Numbered from the stretch's first letter, positions 50,272 to 62,729 are shown. The stretch: DNA of 64,000 bases from Vespula vulgaris (GCF_905475345.1 NC_066609.1:3187001-3251000); one strand, 5' to 3'. Numbers and translations are program-made. The notes: generated by a model from the letters alone, not told the origin.

Positions 50272-50401
50272 GCTTGCCGTGTCTGATCCACGTCTCCACC
50301 AATTGAAATCCAACTTTTTGGATTCCAAGACAGCCGAGGACTTGGATAATATCATTTACGAGTCGAGCGTCCAGAGATCACGAGAAAGATGGATAAGAAT
50401 G
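50272..50401 (+). CDS. Unassigned internal coding exon (43 codons)
   Basis: Bounded by an acceptor (aataacacag) and a consensus donor (gtaagtg). Only one of three frames is open across it, giving a well-balanced peptide starting LAVSDPRLHQLKSNFLDSK and ending SVQRSRERWIRM, with an acidic then basic composition. I do not recognise the family. It needs two bases from the previous exon and ends in phase 0. It fits in phase to a cut at the Mp20 stop codon (AA|GTAA). It does not fit in phase to the first recognised ACSS3 exons. It could be an extra Mp20 isoform exon or part of an unrecognised gene. A possible terminal exon at 50742-50840 (GDTQQRVSMNSHVC, then lysine-rich, TAG) would continue it in frame. 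Confidence 0.5.
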
Positions 50402-51043
50402 GTAAGTGAAAAAACGCTTTTGCTCTTTCAATTCTCTACCAATTGTTAAGAATAATGATTAATTAATTGGTTAATTAATGGTTAAGAAATAATGGAGAAA
50501 ATAAAAATAATTATGATATATATCGTAGTGACGTCGTCATGATATATTTTATAACATAAGTTTATAACATTTATAACATATTTTATCTACATTATTCATT
50601 TTGATTCGTATTATTTAATTCACTTCTAGTTAGGTTTTTCTTCTAGAAACATTTTCTCGTTGAAATTCGTCGATCGAATATCATTGCACAATTTTAAATG
50701 AAATACTATTCTTTGTAAAATTTAACGTGTTAAATGAACAGGGTGATACACAACAAAGAGTATCAATGAATTCGCACGTTTGTACGGGGAAAAAAGAAAA
50801 AAAGAAAAGAAAGAAAAAGAAAAAGAAAATCTACAGTTAGATAGATGGTATAATATAATACTATATTTTGTCCAAATTCTACGAGTTGCACACAGACGCA
50901 ACGTAGTTCTCAGCAATATTAAAGGCAAACGTAGACAGCTACCGTAATTCATGATACACGGAAAGAAACACGTAGGCGAGACATAAAAAGGGGGTGCGGG
51001 TAGCGTAGGAAATTACTATGAACTCTGTAACAGCGGGTTTGGC
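50402..51043. other. Spacer upstream of the ACSS3-like gene
   Basis: No recognised gene. It contains the doubtful lysine-rich terminal exon at 50742-50840 and presumably the ACSS3 promoter, in which no clear TATA box is seen. Confidence 0.5.
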
Positions 51044-53650
51044 ATGTATTATTCAAGAGGAGAGGTAAAAAATGTCGGTAAGTTGGCGCCTTCTACGTGA
51101 CACCCTTAAATATTTATGAGCCGTTGTCACATAACGCAAATTACAGAAGTCTAAGACGCGCTTTAAAGTGACATATATGACTCGAAAAATCCTAATCAAA
51201 CATATTTCGAACGAGCGAAGACAGTTTTAGGAAAATATAACTTGATGCAGAAGGGAATTGTTTTTTTTTTTGTCACTCTTCGAACCAACACGGCAATTTG
51301 TCGAAATTCTATTTTTTGATCTGATTCCTTATTATTACTATTTTTAGATAATACCTTCGATTCGCATAAAAAGCATTCCGCTCTTTACTGCGATGCCTAT
51401 AAGAGATCTTTGGAGAATCCCGAAGAATTTTGGGCAGAGGTAGGAAAATTGATTAATTGGTTTAAGCCATGGACCAAGGTCCTCGACAATTCAAACGAGC
51501 CCTTTACCAAATGGTGAGTAACGCTATTCTCCTGGCTAGTCGTCTTGCTTTCCTAAGTAAACGAAAAAGAAACAAAAAATACAAAAGAAACAGAAGAAAA
51601 AAAATCGAATATACTCATAGGTTCGTCGGAGGAGAGTTGAATGCCTGCTACAATGCTGTCGATCGTCACGTTGAGGCTGGTAACGGTGAAAAAACAGCCA
51701 TCATTTATGACAGTCCACAAACTTCGATTATCAGAAAAGTGACCTACAATGAGCTGTTGGAAAAGACCTCGTTGCTGGCCGGCGCTTTAGCTGATATTGG
51801 AGTTGGTAAAGGCGATAAAGTTGTCATCTACATGCCACTTATACCCGAGACTGTAATCACCATTTTAGCCATTGCCAGGCTCGGAGCTATTCACTCGGTT
51901 GTTTTCGGAGGTAATTTTAACGATTAGAATTATTCAATATTCCTTAATACGATCGGCTTTCTCTCCCATTTCCAATGAATTTTAGGATTCGCTGCAAATG
52001 AGCTGGCCAATAGGATAGATCACGCGGAACCAAAGGTGATCGTCATTGCCAGCTGCGGCCTGGAGCCTAACAAAATTATTACGTAATGTCAAATTCTTTC
52101 TACTTAAAAGAGTTTAAACGACTTTGGATAGACATTTAAGTATGCCTTTGAATGACCGTTTCAGATATACCACGGCGCTGAACGATGCCTTGAAATTAAT
52201 ATCCGTGAAGACACCAAAATGCATTATCTTTCAAAGGAACAATATCTGGGCCAGTTCGCTCCTTCCTGGTCAGTACGATTGGGAGGAAATTTTGAGTAAA
52301 GCCAAAGCCCATCCTTGCGTTCCGGTCGAGGCTAACGATCCTTTGTACATATTATACACATCAGGAACGACAGGTAGTCGTACATTTAATGATAGAACGA
52401 ATAAAAACTTATCTCAATTTGAATCGATCGTTTCAACAGGTCGTCCAAAGGGAATTCTAAGACCAGTCGGTGGTCACTTGGCAACTCTTAGCTGGTCAAT
52501 GAAGACCATTTACGGGATGAACAAAAATTCGGTTTGGTGGAGTGCCTCGGACATGGGCTGGGTTGTCGGACATTCTTACATTTGTTACGGTCCTTTAGTC
52601 TACGGTGCAACGAGTGTGATGTATGAAGGAAAACCCGATAGAACACCCGACGCTAGTCAATACTTTAGGTCGATACGCTAATAAGTTTACGCTTTATAAA
52701 ATTCATCCAAATTTTAATCCTTTCTCTTAAGACGTTTCTTTATTACAGAATAATAGATCAGCATAAAGTAAATGCTCTATTCTGCGTACCAACGGCACTG
52801 CGAGTTTTGAAACGTGCTGATCCTGATTGTCTCCTAGGTAGAAAATACTCTGTAAAATCGTAAGTTCGATCCTTCAAGTTTAAACGATCTGATATGAGCA
52901 AAAAATAAAAGAGATGTATATCTATAAATCTATCGATGGTAAACGTTTAGGTTGCAGACGATATTCGTGGCCGGGGAATATTGCGATTACGAAACAAAAT
53001 CGTGGGTGGAAAGTATATTCAATGTGCCTGTAATAAATCATTGGTGGCAATCGGAAACAGGACATCCAATAACCGCGTTGTGTCTTGGATACGGAATGGA
53101 TTGCTCTTTGCCAAAGTTCAGCACAGGTTTACCGGTTCCTGGCTACCGCAGTGAGTTTTCGTTCATTCGCAAAAGTAAAACAGATTCGTTTGGACACTTT
53201 CGAGAGTTATATTTCGTGAAAATATCTCCTTGAATGGGAGGAGAGTATACAATACTGTACTTTCGTTGTCGGTTGCAGCTCGAACATTTCCCGAAAGAGC
53301 CGTAAACGTTCTCGATCTCCGAGAATGATGCGTCTTGGACGTTGCCATACTCTCACCATTTTCTTTTACAGTCGAGATACTCGACAAAGATGGGAACAAT
53401 GCGGCGGTACGCGAGCTCGGTAGAATCGTTATAAAGCTACCTCTGCCACCTGGTTGCATCTCTACCCTCTATCTCGCCGACGAGAGATTCAACGAGATTT
53501 ATTTCTCGACTTATCCGGTAAAGATATTCCATCTATTCTCGATAGTTGCGATCGACCTTTTCCAAACGTTTCTTTTACAACTATTCTACATGCCTCTGCA
53601 ATTTGTGCCGCTTTTAGAGTCATTGCCACGTAGGCATGATCGTAATCTTC

Positions 53651-53681
<31 letters not shown>

Positions 53682-54496
53682 TCTCTCTAATTATTATCGT
53701 TTCTAGGGATATTACGATACGATGGATGCTGGTTATATGGATGAATGCGGCTATGTTTATGTAACTGCTCGCGACGATGACATCATCAACGTTGCCGGAC
53801 ATCGTTTATCGACGTTTGCTCTGGAAGATATTGTTTTAGCGCATCCTGACGTCGCTGACGCCGCAGTCGTTGGCGTTCTCGATCGTACTAAAGGCGAGAT
53901 CCCACTTTGCCTTTACGTCAAGCATCAAGGTTAAGATGTATTCCACATTTTATATATCTCTCTATCTCTATGTCTATACTTTCTCTCGAGGTGACGTAGC
54001 GTGAAAGAAAAACATTCTATCAAAGCGTATTAATAGTAACGCGAATGCTCTATGCTTTCTACGTCTTTTAGGAACGACCAATAAGAACGAAGACATCAAC
54101 CAGGAACTGATCGCGAACGTTAGACAACTAATTGGTCCTATCGCATCGTTTAGGATCGTTGGTTCCGTCAATGCTTTGCCTAAAACACGTTCTGGGAAAA
54201 TTATGCGTAAAGCCATTGCCAAATTGGCAAATTCTGAACAAGTTAAGGTACTAAAGCAATATCATATCTTCTGTGATATTTTTGCTGTTAATATTCGATT
54301 ATCGTTGAAATAAGACGTCAGAAAAGATGGAGGAAAATAATAGATAAGAAAGAGAAAGAGAGAGAGGAGGAGATTCTATACCCGATGAATCTTTTTGCAG
54401 ATACCTAGTACGGTCGAAGATCCTTTAGTGTTTCGTGAAATAAAAGCGGTCCTTCAAAAATTGGGCTACGCCGAACAAGCGCCGGATCCGGAATGA
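51044..54496 (+). CDS. ACSS3: Short-chain acyl-CoA synthetase, ACSS3-like (propionate/acetate-CoA ligase family)
   Basis: Twelve exons: 51044-51077, 51348-51513, 51621-51910, 51986-52082, 52165-52373, 52440-52668, 52749-52859, 52951-53150, 53372-53517, 53707-53929, 54072-54247, 54401-54496 (TGA). All are in phase, giving 658 aa. It is an ANL-superfamily enzyme that would form an acyl-adenylate from a short acid and ATP, then a CoA thioester. Seen motifs: FWAEVGKLINWFKPWTKVLD (family N-terminal cap), RLGAIHSVVFGG, the P-loop YTSGTTGRPKG (about 260-270), WWQSETGHP, GYYDTMDAGYMDECGYVYV, DDIINVAGHR, and the C-terminal catalytic-lysine motif TRSGKIMRK (Lys about 611). The order and wording match ACSS3 better than ACSS1/2 or acetoacetyl-CoA synthetase. 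The first exon (MYYSRGEVKNV) is chosen by phase only and has no convincing mitochondrial presequence. Human ACSS3 is mitochondrial. Exons from 51348 on are firm. Confidence 0.92.
53650..53690. repeat. (CT)n tract serving as polypyrimidine tract in ACSS3
   Basis: CT run directly upstream of the acceptor at 53705-53706 (tttctag), inside the 189-nt intron between the ninth and tenth ACSS3 exons. Confidence 0.9.
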
Positions 54497-54940
54497 TACT
54501 ACGATCCTCGATACTGTTTCTAGACCTTTGCTTATCCTTCCGTTGTACCTTTTTCTCAATTATTTATCAATTCTCAGATTTACATACGTAGATCGAGTGC
54601 TCTTGTTGTTACTTATGATATTTTCTTATAGCCTCGATTCTTCTAATTTAACCTTGGATCGAAAGCTGTTACGTGTACATTCCATGGAAAGGAAGAAAGA
54701 AATAATTTGTATGAATCGATGTCTGTTGATAAGAGGAATATTATTTATTTAATCGAATTTTAAATTTCAAGAAATTTTTCTATTCTCTATTATCGTTCGA
54801 CAAACAATAACCTTTTCCCTGAAAACTATAATCGGATATATGTAAATTAACAGAAACTTTGCGGTTTTAAAACATATTCTTTAGATATACTCTCTACCTT
54901 CTTAAAAAGGAAAACAAAGGAATTCAATATTTTAGGTTGA

Positions 54941-54946
54941 AATAAA
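54941..54946 (+). promoter_or_regulatory. Candidate polyadenylation hexamer of the ACSS3-like gene
   Basis: AATAAA about 445 nt after the stop codon, in an AT-rich stretch. Confidence 0.5.
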
Positions 54947-55822
54947 GGTTGATTCAATTTTAACTAATTAATTTTACATTATGTTTAATCGAGCAACACG
55001 CATTCTATATATATAGATGTACGTACATTATTTCAAAATGCTATGTCCTGCTAATAAGGAAACGTACGAAGCTTCGGGGGCGTTCCTTAATCTTGTTCAG
55101 TATTCACTCTAATTCACGTTTCAAGGATAACACGGTCCAGAGGCTCCCAACTTCCTTTCCCACGAACTGCTTGAATCTCGTCGAATACACATGTATTTAT
55201 TTGCGTGTGTGTGTATCCGTGGCATGTAAATTCATTTTCATCGGAATCGCAGCGTGAAATCCGCTGCCAACGCTTAGCTCGACGTAACGTGACAGGTGTG
55301 CGACGCATCTTCGTGTCTTTTCGAGATTCTTTCGCATTGCCAGCAGCAAAACACGATACGAAACGCGTATCTATTATTCTATTAGTAAGAAAATTCTCCC
55401 AGATGGTTGCTCGATAGTTCTCTTTTCATCATCCTCGTTGTTGTTGCTTACGAAATAAGTCGTTCGACAGAATCTAGTCGAACTGTCGGAATCGAATTTC
55501 TCCTATTAATCGCTTGATATCGATGATAGATTTTTCCGAATCGAGATACGCTAAGAAATTCGATTTCCTTTTAGATAACGATATAAAATTTGAGAATATT
55601 ATCTTCTTTTTTTAACGGTAAACATTTCTACATATTCGCATTATGAGTTAAGAATTTTTCGTCAGCTTTTTCTTCTTTTCCTTCCAAATTTAAAAGAGAA
55701 AAGGGAGATAAGAGAACGCTGTATACGTGCTTACACAATGTCTTTCGTCCTTTTCTTTAACGCATTTAACGAATGCAAATCCGCGATTTAATTACCTCGA
55801 GCTTGTATCATCCCCGTGCGAC

Positions 55823-55873
55823 GATGGATGGACGGATGAATGGATGGTTGGATGGATGGATGAATAGATGGAT
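55823..55873. repeat. Degenerate (GGAT)n tetranucleotide repeat
   Basis: About a dozen gatg/gatga/gttg-type units between ACSS3 and myosuppressin. Confidence 0.85.
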
Positions 55874-57409
55874 GTACCGGCTAGCGTTAATTAATTCTCG
55901 AGTGTCGGCTGCACGGAATACTTACGTCCTCGTGTTTCGAGTTTTAGAGAAAAATGTTCCTATCGTACTTTACATCGATTGTTTTGAAAATGTCGCTTTA
56001 AACGATTTTTTCTATTAAAAGTACGAGTTTACGTGCTATTATATGTACGTCTGCCTATGTATGTCAGCTGATAATGTTTATTCGAAAAATCATATCGATT
56101 AAACTCAGACGAAGATACATGGAACGCCATGTCGGCAAAGTCATATGACATTTTCCGATTAAAGTTCGGTGAAATTCGTTTGATGAAATTTCTAAGTGAA
56201 AGTACGCTATAAAATCGGACGATAGGACTAATACCTAGAATCCGTAAGATAAGCAAGTAGATAATACATGGGAATGATCAGCCGTGCCATAGTGATGCAT
56301 ATCAATGACGTTCGTATTTTAAAGAGGGATATTACGAGAAGATATTAATTTTTCCGGCAGATGATTTATACTCGAACTCGAATGATCGCTCATATATTAA
56401 CGACGAAGAAAGATCGATTTATTACGTTGGCAAATCCAAACTTTGTGTAAGCTCTTCGATAGATAGATGCTATTCGTTTGTAAAAGATTTTCGCGTGAAA
56501 AACTGTAGCTATAGAAAAAGTGGTAATCGACTAAACCTTGCCTAATTCGATTTTCATATCAATCGCAATGAAAGACAAAGAAATATTCTGTAATTACCCT
56601 AACAATTAGATAAATACGACGTTCGAAAGAGCAAGGCCTCGTTCCGTCATACATTTCATGGTTCATCGATTATTCCTTCATTAATTGACAGCGCCATGGG
56701 ATTCGCGATAGGATAAACTGTCTTCTAAATTGACTCGTCTTAACGATCGTAAAAATAAACGACGAAAAGAAGTATGACGAAATGTCCTTCTCTTACCTTA
56801 TCAAACGTACCTTTAATCTTTATTATCAAACTTCGTTATATAAAGATAATAAAAAAAAAGAGATGAAAACGATTTCTTTGGTGAAAAATTCTATATCCGC
56901 AAAGATGGTTTAATTTCTCACCTTATTCAGTTTTTTACGTGTCTTTGGTGTTAGCGCCACGTTATGCAATTTTTTTTCCATTATCACCGCAGACGACGAA
57001 TTAGCATGAAATTTTTATAAAGGAACATCGAATGAAATCGTACATTAGCATAAGAAGGAGAAGAGGAAGAGGTAGTAGAAGAGGAAGAAGAAGATGAAGA
57101 AAAAGAAGACGAGGAAGAGGTGAAAGACACGTTCGTTCCATGCGTGTGCGAACTATTCCTCTGTCGTCTCATGGAACAACGCGCATGCCAGTCTGGGTCG
57201 CGCGTATTTAAGGGCTGTTGCTTCGGGGTGCTCGCCACTATCACTGCAATCATCGACTCCACGAGTTGCTCGATACAAGAACACGAGAGACAAATCATCT
57301 CGCGAATATAACGACTTTCAAATTTTGCAAACGCCGGTAAAGAGCTTTTATTTTATCGCGTGTCTCTCTTTCTAGTTTTCTCAACCTGTTTGTCTTTTTC
57401 CTCTTTCTG

Positions 57410-57454
<45 letters not shown>

Positions 57455-59945
57455 TTCTTTCGTATAAAGTAAACCCGTGCTTTCGCATCGACGTGTACGA
57501 ATCCTCGACAGCCTGTTGCATCTTTGCACCGATACAAGGGGTGAGTGGCACGTTGAAGTTATTCATATTCAAAGCAGCAACTCATCTCTCTATCTTTCTC
57601 TCTCTCTCTCTTCCTCTCCATTTTTTTCCTTCTTGTGCATCATTGAATACATATGCAGGTATGTATATATTTATGTGTGCATATATGTGTGCGTATGTCA
57701 TATGCGTAGCTTTATTCGCGATCCTGAATTGAATTTCTCCGTCTCGATCGCGAATAAAATTCTTTTCCTTCTTAAGTGTGTCAATGTTGTAAAAATATTA
57801 GTACGTAATATCGGATACGCAAAATTTTTAATATTGCTTTACGAGATGAAAGCACGATTTTAAAAGAATCTTCAATAAAGAATGAGAACCTCAAATCAAT
57901 TTCAATTGTCTGCAGTTAATAAATTCTGTTTTATGACGATTTACTGTCATATCTATATATGCGTATATTGGCATCTAATAATATCTCGAATGATTATACA
58001 ATTGCTGCGATAAAAATATATCATTCGTAAAAGAAACGAGACCGGAAGTCGTTTCTTCTTTAGAAATCCGTTATTGATCGAAACAAATAAAATTAAAAAT
58101 GAAAATGAAAAAGGAAAAGAAAAAGAAAAAAGTGGTATCATTAAGTCGATCGATTCTCGTGCAATATGAGCAATGTGCCTTGAGGGGCTCGATGCAACAG
58201 GTATTCCGTGTATCGTTTGAGAGATTTAAACTTTACCGACTAGCCGTGGTAAACTATTCTTACAACTGAAAATAAAATATCATTTTTATCGCATTTTACA
58301 AAAGAATTTACAATTATTGACTGCATTAACGCTTTTGCCAAAAACCTCAAATTATCCTAATAATGTACTTGGTATCGTAGAAAGTTCGTATATATGTCAT
58401 ATTTCTTGTACGATAACAGTAAAGATATATTTTCAAGGAAATATCGTAGTAGTAATTAATATTTACACATAATTTGATTTGATAGTGTGTTCATTATGAA
58501 TCGATACAAAATCGAACTACTTTCGTTTATTTTCTATCTTTTCTAAACCTATCAAAGATAATAAAACGGAAAAAAGAAATTATCGTTCCGAGGATAACCG
58601 ATAGAACAAAGAAGAAACGAAATTCGCTTTGGGAATTCACAGATTGCGTAAAGTTCGGTTCAACGTCAAAGCCGGAGATTTGACATTTATTTCTAATATC
58701 CGTCGTTGAAACTACTTGGAAATTACAAATTTGAAATGAGGAAGTTCGCGTATCGAGGAAACGCGAAAATCGTTCTGTCATTTGAAAATGACTAACCGAA
58801 CGATTCCGAGCGGCCGGTTTACGTTAATAAAGGCTACTTAGAAAGCGATGAACGTATAATCCGAACGTAAATCCAATATACGTATATACTCTGATAAGAC
58901 GACGAAGACGTGTCTTTCGATCGACTCAAACTCTTCCTCATATATTCTTTGTGCAGTCATGAGCTTAGAAAACTTTCGAATTAACAAAGTTGCAAAAGTT
59001 ACAAAGTCGTTCAAAGATTAACGAATTAATAATATCGATAGAGAGGAAGAGAAAGAGAGGCGAGTTTCAAAGACGATAATATATTGTTTGCCCTCAAAGT
59101 TTGACGATCACAAGATATTTCATTCTGCGTCGTACACATCCACATCCACAAACACGTAACGTTTCGTCATTTTTAGCCGTAACATTTTTGAGAAAGGGAG
59201 AGAGAGAGATAGGGAGGAAGAGAGAAAGGATGATAGGTATCGATAGGAAACGAATTTATATAAAAAATTTATGACATCTTGAAATAGTGTATCGCATCTG
59301 TTCGAAAAAATCCCCCGACTCTTAGAAAATATAAAATTCCATTAGAATGAAATAAATTTACCGTGTGCAACCCCGATCGACGACATTTTGTTTTTCTTTC
59401 TATTTCTTTTTATCATGAAAGTTTCGTAAAAAAAAAAAAAAAGAATCGTGAGATAACTTTCTTAGTCGAGCCAATAAAAAGTCTTCCTTGCCAGAGTCGT
59501 AGCTTTGGTGTCAGGTGTCTCTGGGGAATGTGAGCGAGTAAAAGTCTAATTGCGGTGGACGATTAAAGGGGGACTCGGCAATAGAGTGTGCAATAACTCG
59601 AGAAAAGATTTCCAAGACGATTTTCTTGCAAGACTTAGATAAAAGAAGGGAAAATTGTCCTCGGGAATCTATCCTCGTATATATTCGCTATCGAGTCTCA
59701 TATCTTTCTCTATCCTTTCTGTCTCGACGTCAAATTTAATACAAACGTATACGTAGACGTGTACGTACACATCTCTACGTAGATAACTGAAATTGACCAA
59801 GTTCTTGGAATATTCATGTTTGTAACATAACCGTCGCGACTTCCGACTCGAGACGTAATGAATCCAGACCACCTGTTACTTCTACGTATCTCAAAGCTAT
59901 CTACCGACCTAAGGAGCAGCTACTTTGCTTGAACCTTCTACCTGC

Positions 59946-60011
59946 CTCGAGAATCTATCTCGAGAATCTACCTCGAGAATCTACCTCGAGAATCTATCTC
60001 GGAGAATCCTA
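59946..60011. repeat. 13-bp tandem repeat (CTCGAGAATCTAY)
   Basis: Four consecutive 13-mers (59946-59997), alternating tat/tac at the end, then a fifth copy carrying an extra G and a changed end. Each unit holds the palindrome CTCGAG. Confidence 0.9.
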
Positions 60012-61497
60012 TCAAAATTGGAATAAAATACAGCTTCGATTTCTCATCTTTTACGTGACGTTATCTTATTCCACACAATTTTACTAGAAAAAAAAAGAAA
60101 CATTTTCACTTTAAAGTGAATTTGAGAAAAAAATTCATTAAATCAAAAAGATATTTTGTTGAAGAGAATATTCTTTCTGCGATATAGAAGAAATCGTCTT
60201 CGTTTTCTTTAACATTCTAGCCACACACACACTGTACTTCTAAAAAGAACGATGAAATAATCCTTTCACGAATGAATATCTAACCATGTTCGAATCCGTT
60301 AGGCTCATCACGTTGTCCTCTCACTCGACTTATCACTCCGATCAAAAATGTAATCGAAAAACGAAGAAGAAGAACGCTCAACTCGGCAATTTAACTATAG
60401 GGTTGGTTATAGAGTATAGCCAGGGTACTTGCTTCCCACGTCTCCTCGATATCGCGTGTAAAGATAACGCCAAGGAAAAGTATCGGAGAATCCGAGCACG
60501 CACGCCAGTCCTCGTGTCAAGAGGATTATCGAGTTTTACTGTAAGATCGCATTCAGATCAACGAGCTTTATTTACTCGACATTTTCGAATGGCATTCTTT
60601 CTAGTATTCTTTGTAATAGAATGCTCTTTTTCGACGGCATCTATCGTATCTCGTATTCTATACTGACCGAACGTCGTCTCAAATTCCTCTCTTCTAACTA
60701 TTTCTAAGCGATTTTTCATAAAAAAATACACACAAGATACGAATTTAATAAAAGTCCCCGATCATTGCCTTCATATCAGAAAAGCGGAAATTCGAGATGC
60801 AAAAGAGCAGTATACAAAATAAAATTTCTTTTATTTTTATCGCCTTTTCCGAACGCTTTTCTCTTTTACTTTTTACAATTCTTGTCTCGTATGGTGTCGC
60901 GAAAATAATAAAATTTACAAGCGATAAAAAAGAGAGAAAGAGACATTTTTGCCTGCGCATTCAATAAAAAGAAACTTAATCGATAAGCAATTCAATATCA
61001 TAAAAATAAGGACAGCGATATTCCTTCCATTCGGTGTCTAGTTTTAAGTATAAAATCAAATGTTTTCTTCATGATTCGTTTGTGATGAATTGATGTTAAG
61101 CGGTGCATAGAACAACGCAAGAAATTTTTCACAAAATTCTTCTGAGATATATTTTCAATGTCAATCTTAATACGAAACTCTACGAAATTTTGAAAATGAG
61201 TGGTTACGACGACGACGTACCAATAAGAATTGATATCGTGCCAGGAAGGTTCTTGGCATCGGGTCGGGGATGCACCAAATTTTTGGAACAAGGGCTGCGT
61301 TTCTAGACGATGATTCAATTATTTATAATCCTTCCTAGAATCTTATTATAACGATACTAGTTAATAAAACGAAAAATAGTCTAGAATACATTGAAAATTC
61401 GTCGAATATAACCACGCAATGACTTTCCCTTCGATCATTTTACTTGCAATTTTTTCTCTCTGATCCTTTATCGTTTCTTTTATTTTTACAGGAAATC

Positions 61498-62303
61498 ATG
61501 AACTCGATGATTAAGATTGTCGTCTCCCTCGTCGCCCTCTCGATTTTATTCGGAGAAATTTTCGCAATGCCACCGGCCCAGTGTAGCCCCGGCTTCCTCG
61601 ACGAAGTACCACCGAAAGTACAAAAAATCTGTGCGGCTCTCTCCACCATATATCAAATTCAATCTGCGATGGAAAGTTATGTCGACGATAAGGGTAACTG
61701 ATATTTATATAATCCACTTCGAAAAGTTTCATTTTAAAAGATTAATAAAAAGAAGATTCCAAATGACCTAGATAAAAAAAAGTATGCGATAAAGTACTCG
61801 TATAGATTCGTACAAACCCCTATCGACAGTCAAAGAAAATCGAAGATTACATGAAAATTGTGAAATTGTTTTCATTTGCTAAAGACGCAATCAATGATCG
61901 GTGAAACAAAGGAATTGTGCGAATCCAACGACCGATACTTGATTTTTCTCTCTCGAACGTGACGACCGTGCAATCATGTTTAATACTGTACGATCACGAT
62001 TGAACAATTATAGCCTGTAGCGAAGCGCCGTTGGCGATTGATCCGTCGTAGATCGTGCTCTCTACTGTCCATTGGGAAGAAAAAGAAAGAAAGGAAAGAA
62101 AAGAAAAGAAAAGAAAAGAAAAGAAAGAAGGAAAATAAAAAAGAAAAAAAGAAAAGAAACGCAATTAACACGGGTCCAAGTTAAAAGTACAGCAAGTTTT
62201 CAATAAAGTTTCAGTTCTTCAAGAGAACAACCCGTTACCAGGAAGCGGTGTTAAGAGACAAGACGTCGATCACGTCTTCTTGCGCTTCGGAAGACGACGC
62301 TAA
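61498..62303 (+). CDS. Ms: Myosuppressin (FLRFamide) neuropeptide precursor
   Basis: Two coding exons, 61498-61693 (donor AAG G|gtaact) and 62215-62303 (acceptor gtttcag, stop TAA), give 94 aa. A hydrophobic signal peptide (about 1-23, [20 protein letters not shown], ending IFA) is followed by the conserved insect precursor segment with two cysteines ([20 protein letters not shown]). Near the C terminus, KR is followed by [11 protein letters not shown] and RRR. Cleavage at KR and RRR with amidation through the glycine would give [15 protein letters not shown], whose N-terminal Gln is normally pyroglutamate. This is the common insect form; Drosophila has Thr in place of Gln. The secreted peptide inhibits visceral muscle through G-protein-coupled receptors. 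An untranslated first exon is expected, since the coding exon opens with an acceptor (tttttacag). ATG 61498 was chosen; 61507 is an in-frame alternative. Confidence 0.96.
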
Positions 62304-62391
62304 CCTCCATCGACGAAGCAACTTCCAAAACGATTCAATGTAAATCTTCTGTCCTCATCTGTGAATCTCTATCGTTGTCGAGCTATAAAAT

Positions 62392-62403
62392 AATAAAAAT
62401 AAA
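62392..62403 (+). promoter_or_regulatory. Tandem polyadenylation hexamers of myosuppressin
   Basis: Two AATAAA hexamers, 62392-62397 and 62398-62403, directly abutting, about 90 nt after the stop codon. Confidence 0.6.
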
Positions 62404-62729
62404 ATCAAACCTTGTGGTCTCTGCGTTGCATCGAATTTGTTTATCTATTTTTAACTTATATTTAACTGCTACTTCTACTTCCCTTAAATTCATGCAATAT
62501 ATTTATATACATATCTATGCATCCTTATCGTCGCTTCTAATTAGGTCATTTAACCTTTGACCTTAGCATTATCAAATAATATATCTAATCGCACCTCTCG
62601 CACGTACATTAATTTATCTTTTAATCTTTAACTTCGATTTTAGTCTGTGCTTTTCTCATCGTTCGTATATAACTTACAGGATCTCAGAATCCTAGTCGTA
62701 ATAAAAACTACTTACCTCCACGTCTTTTT

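Larger units (their letters stand above)
54947..61490. other. Long non-coding stretch before the myosuppressin coding exons
   Basis: No recognisable coding exon on either strand. It should contain the myosuppressin promoter and 5' UTR exon(s). One possible untranslated exon ends at 60540 (tttact|gtaaga), and a TATTTAAG motif lies at 57205-57212; both are weak. Repeats: GGAT-type tetranucleotide run (about 55823-55873), CT run (57413-57451), 13-bp tandem repeat (59946-60011) and a 16-bp palindrome TTCACTTTAAAGTGAA (60105-60120). Confidence 0.5.

Noticed and set aside
57205..57245. TATTTAAG with an Inr-like TCACT about 36 bp downstream
   Set aside because: Spacing is long, no first exon or donor clearly follows, and no gene can be attached to it.
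58527..58781. Minus-strand 84-codon frame with a hydrophobic stretch
   Set aside because: The hydrophobic run is Phe/Ile-rich as expected from AT-rich DNA. No signal, start context or homologue recognised.
60286..60666. 126-codon open frame upstream of myosuppressin
   Set aside because: No family resemblance. The region more likely holds the untranslated first exon of myosuppressin.
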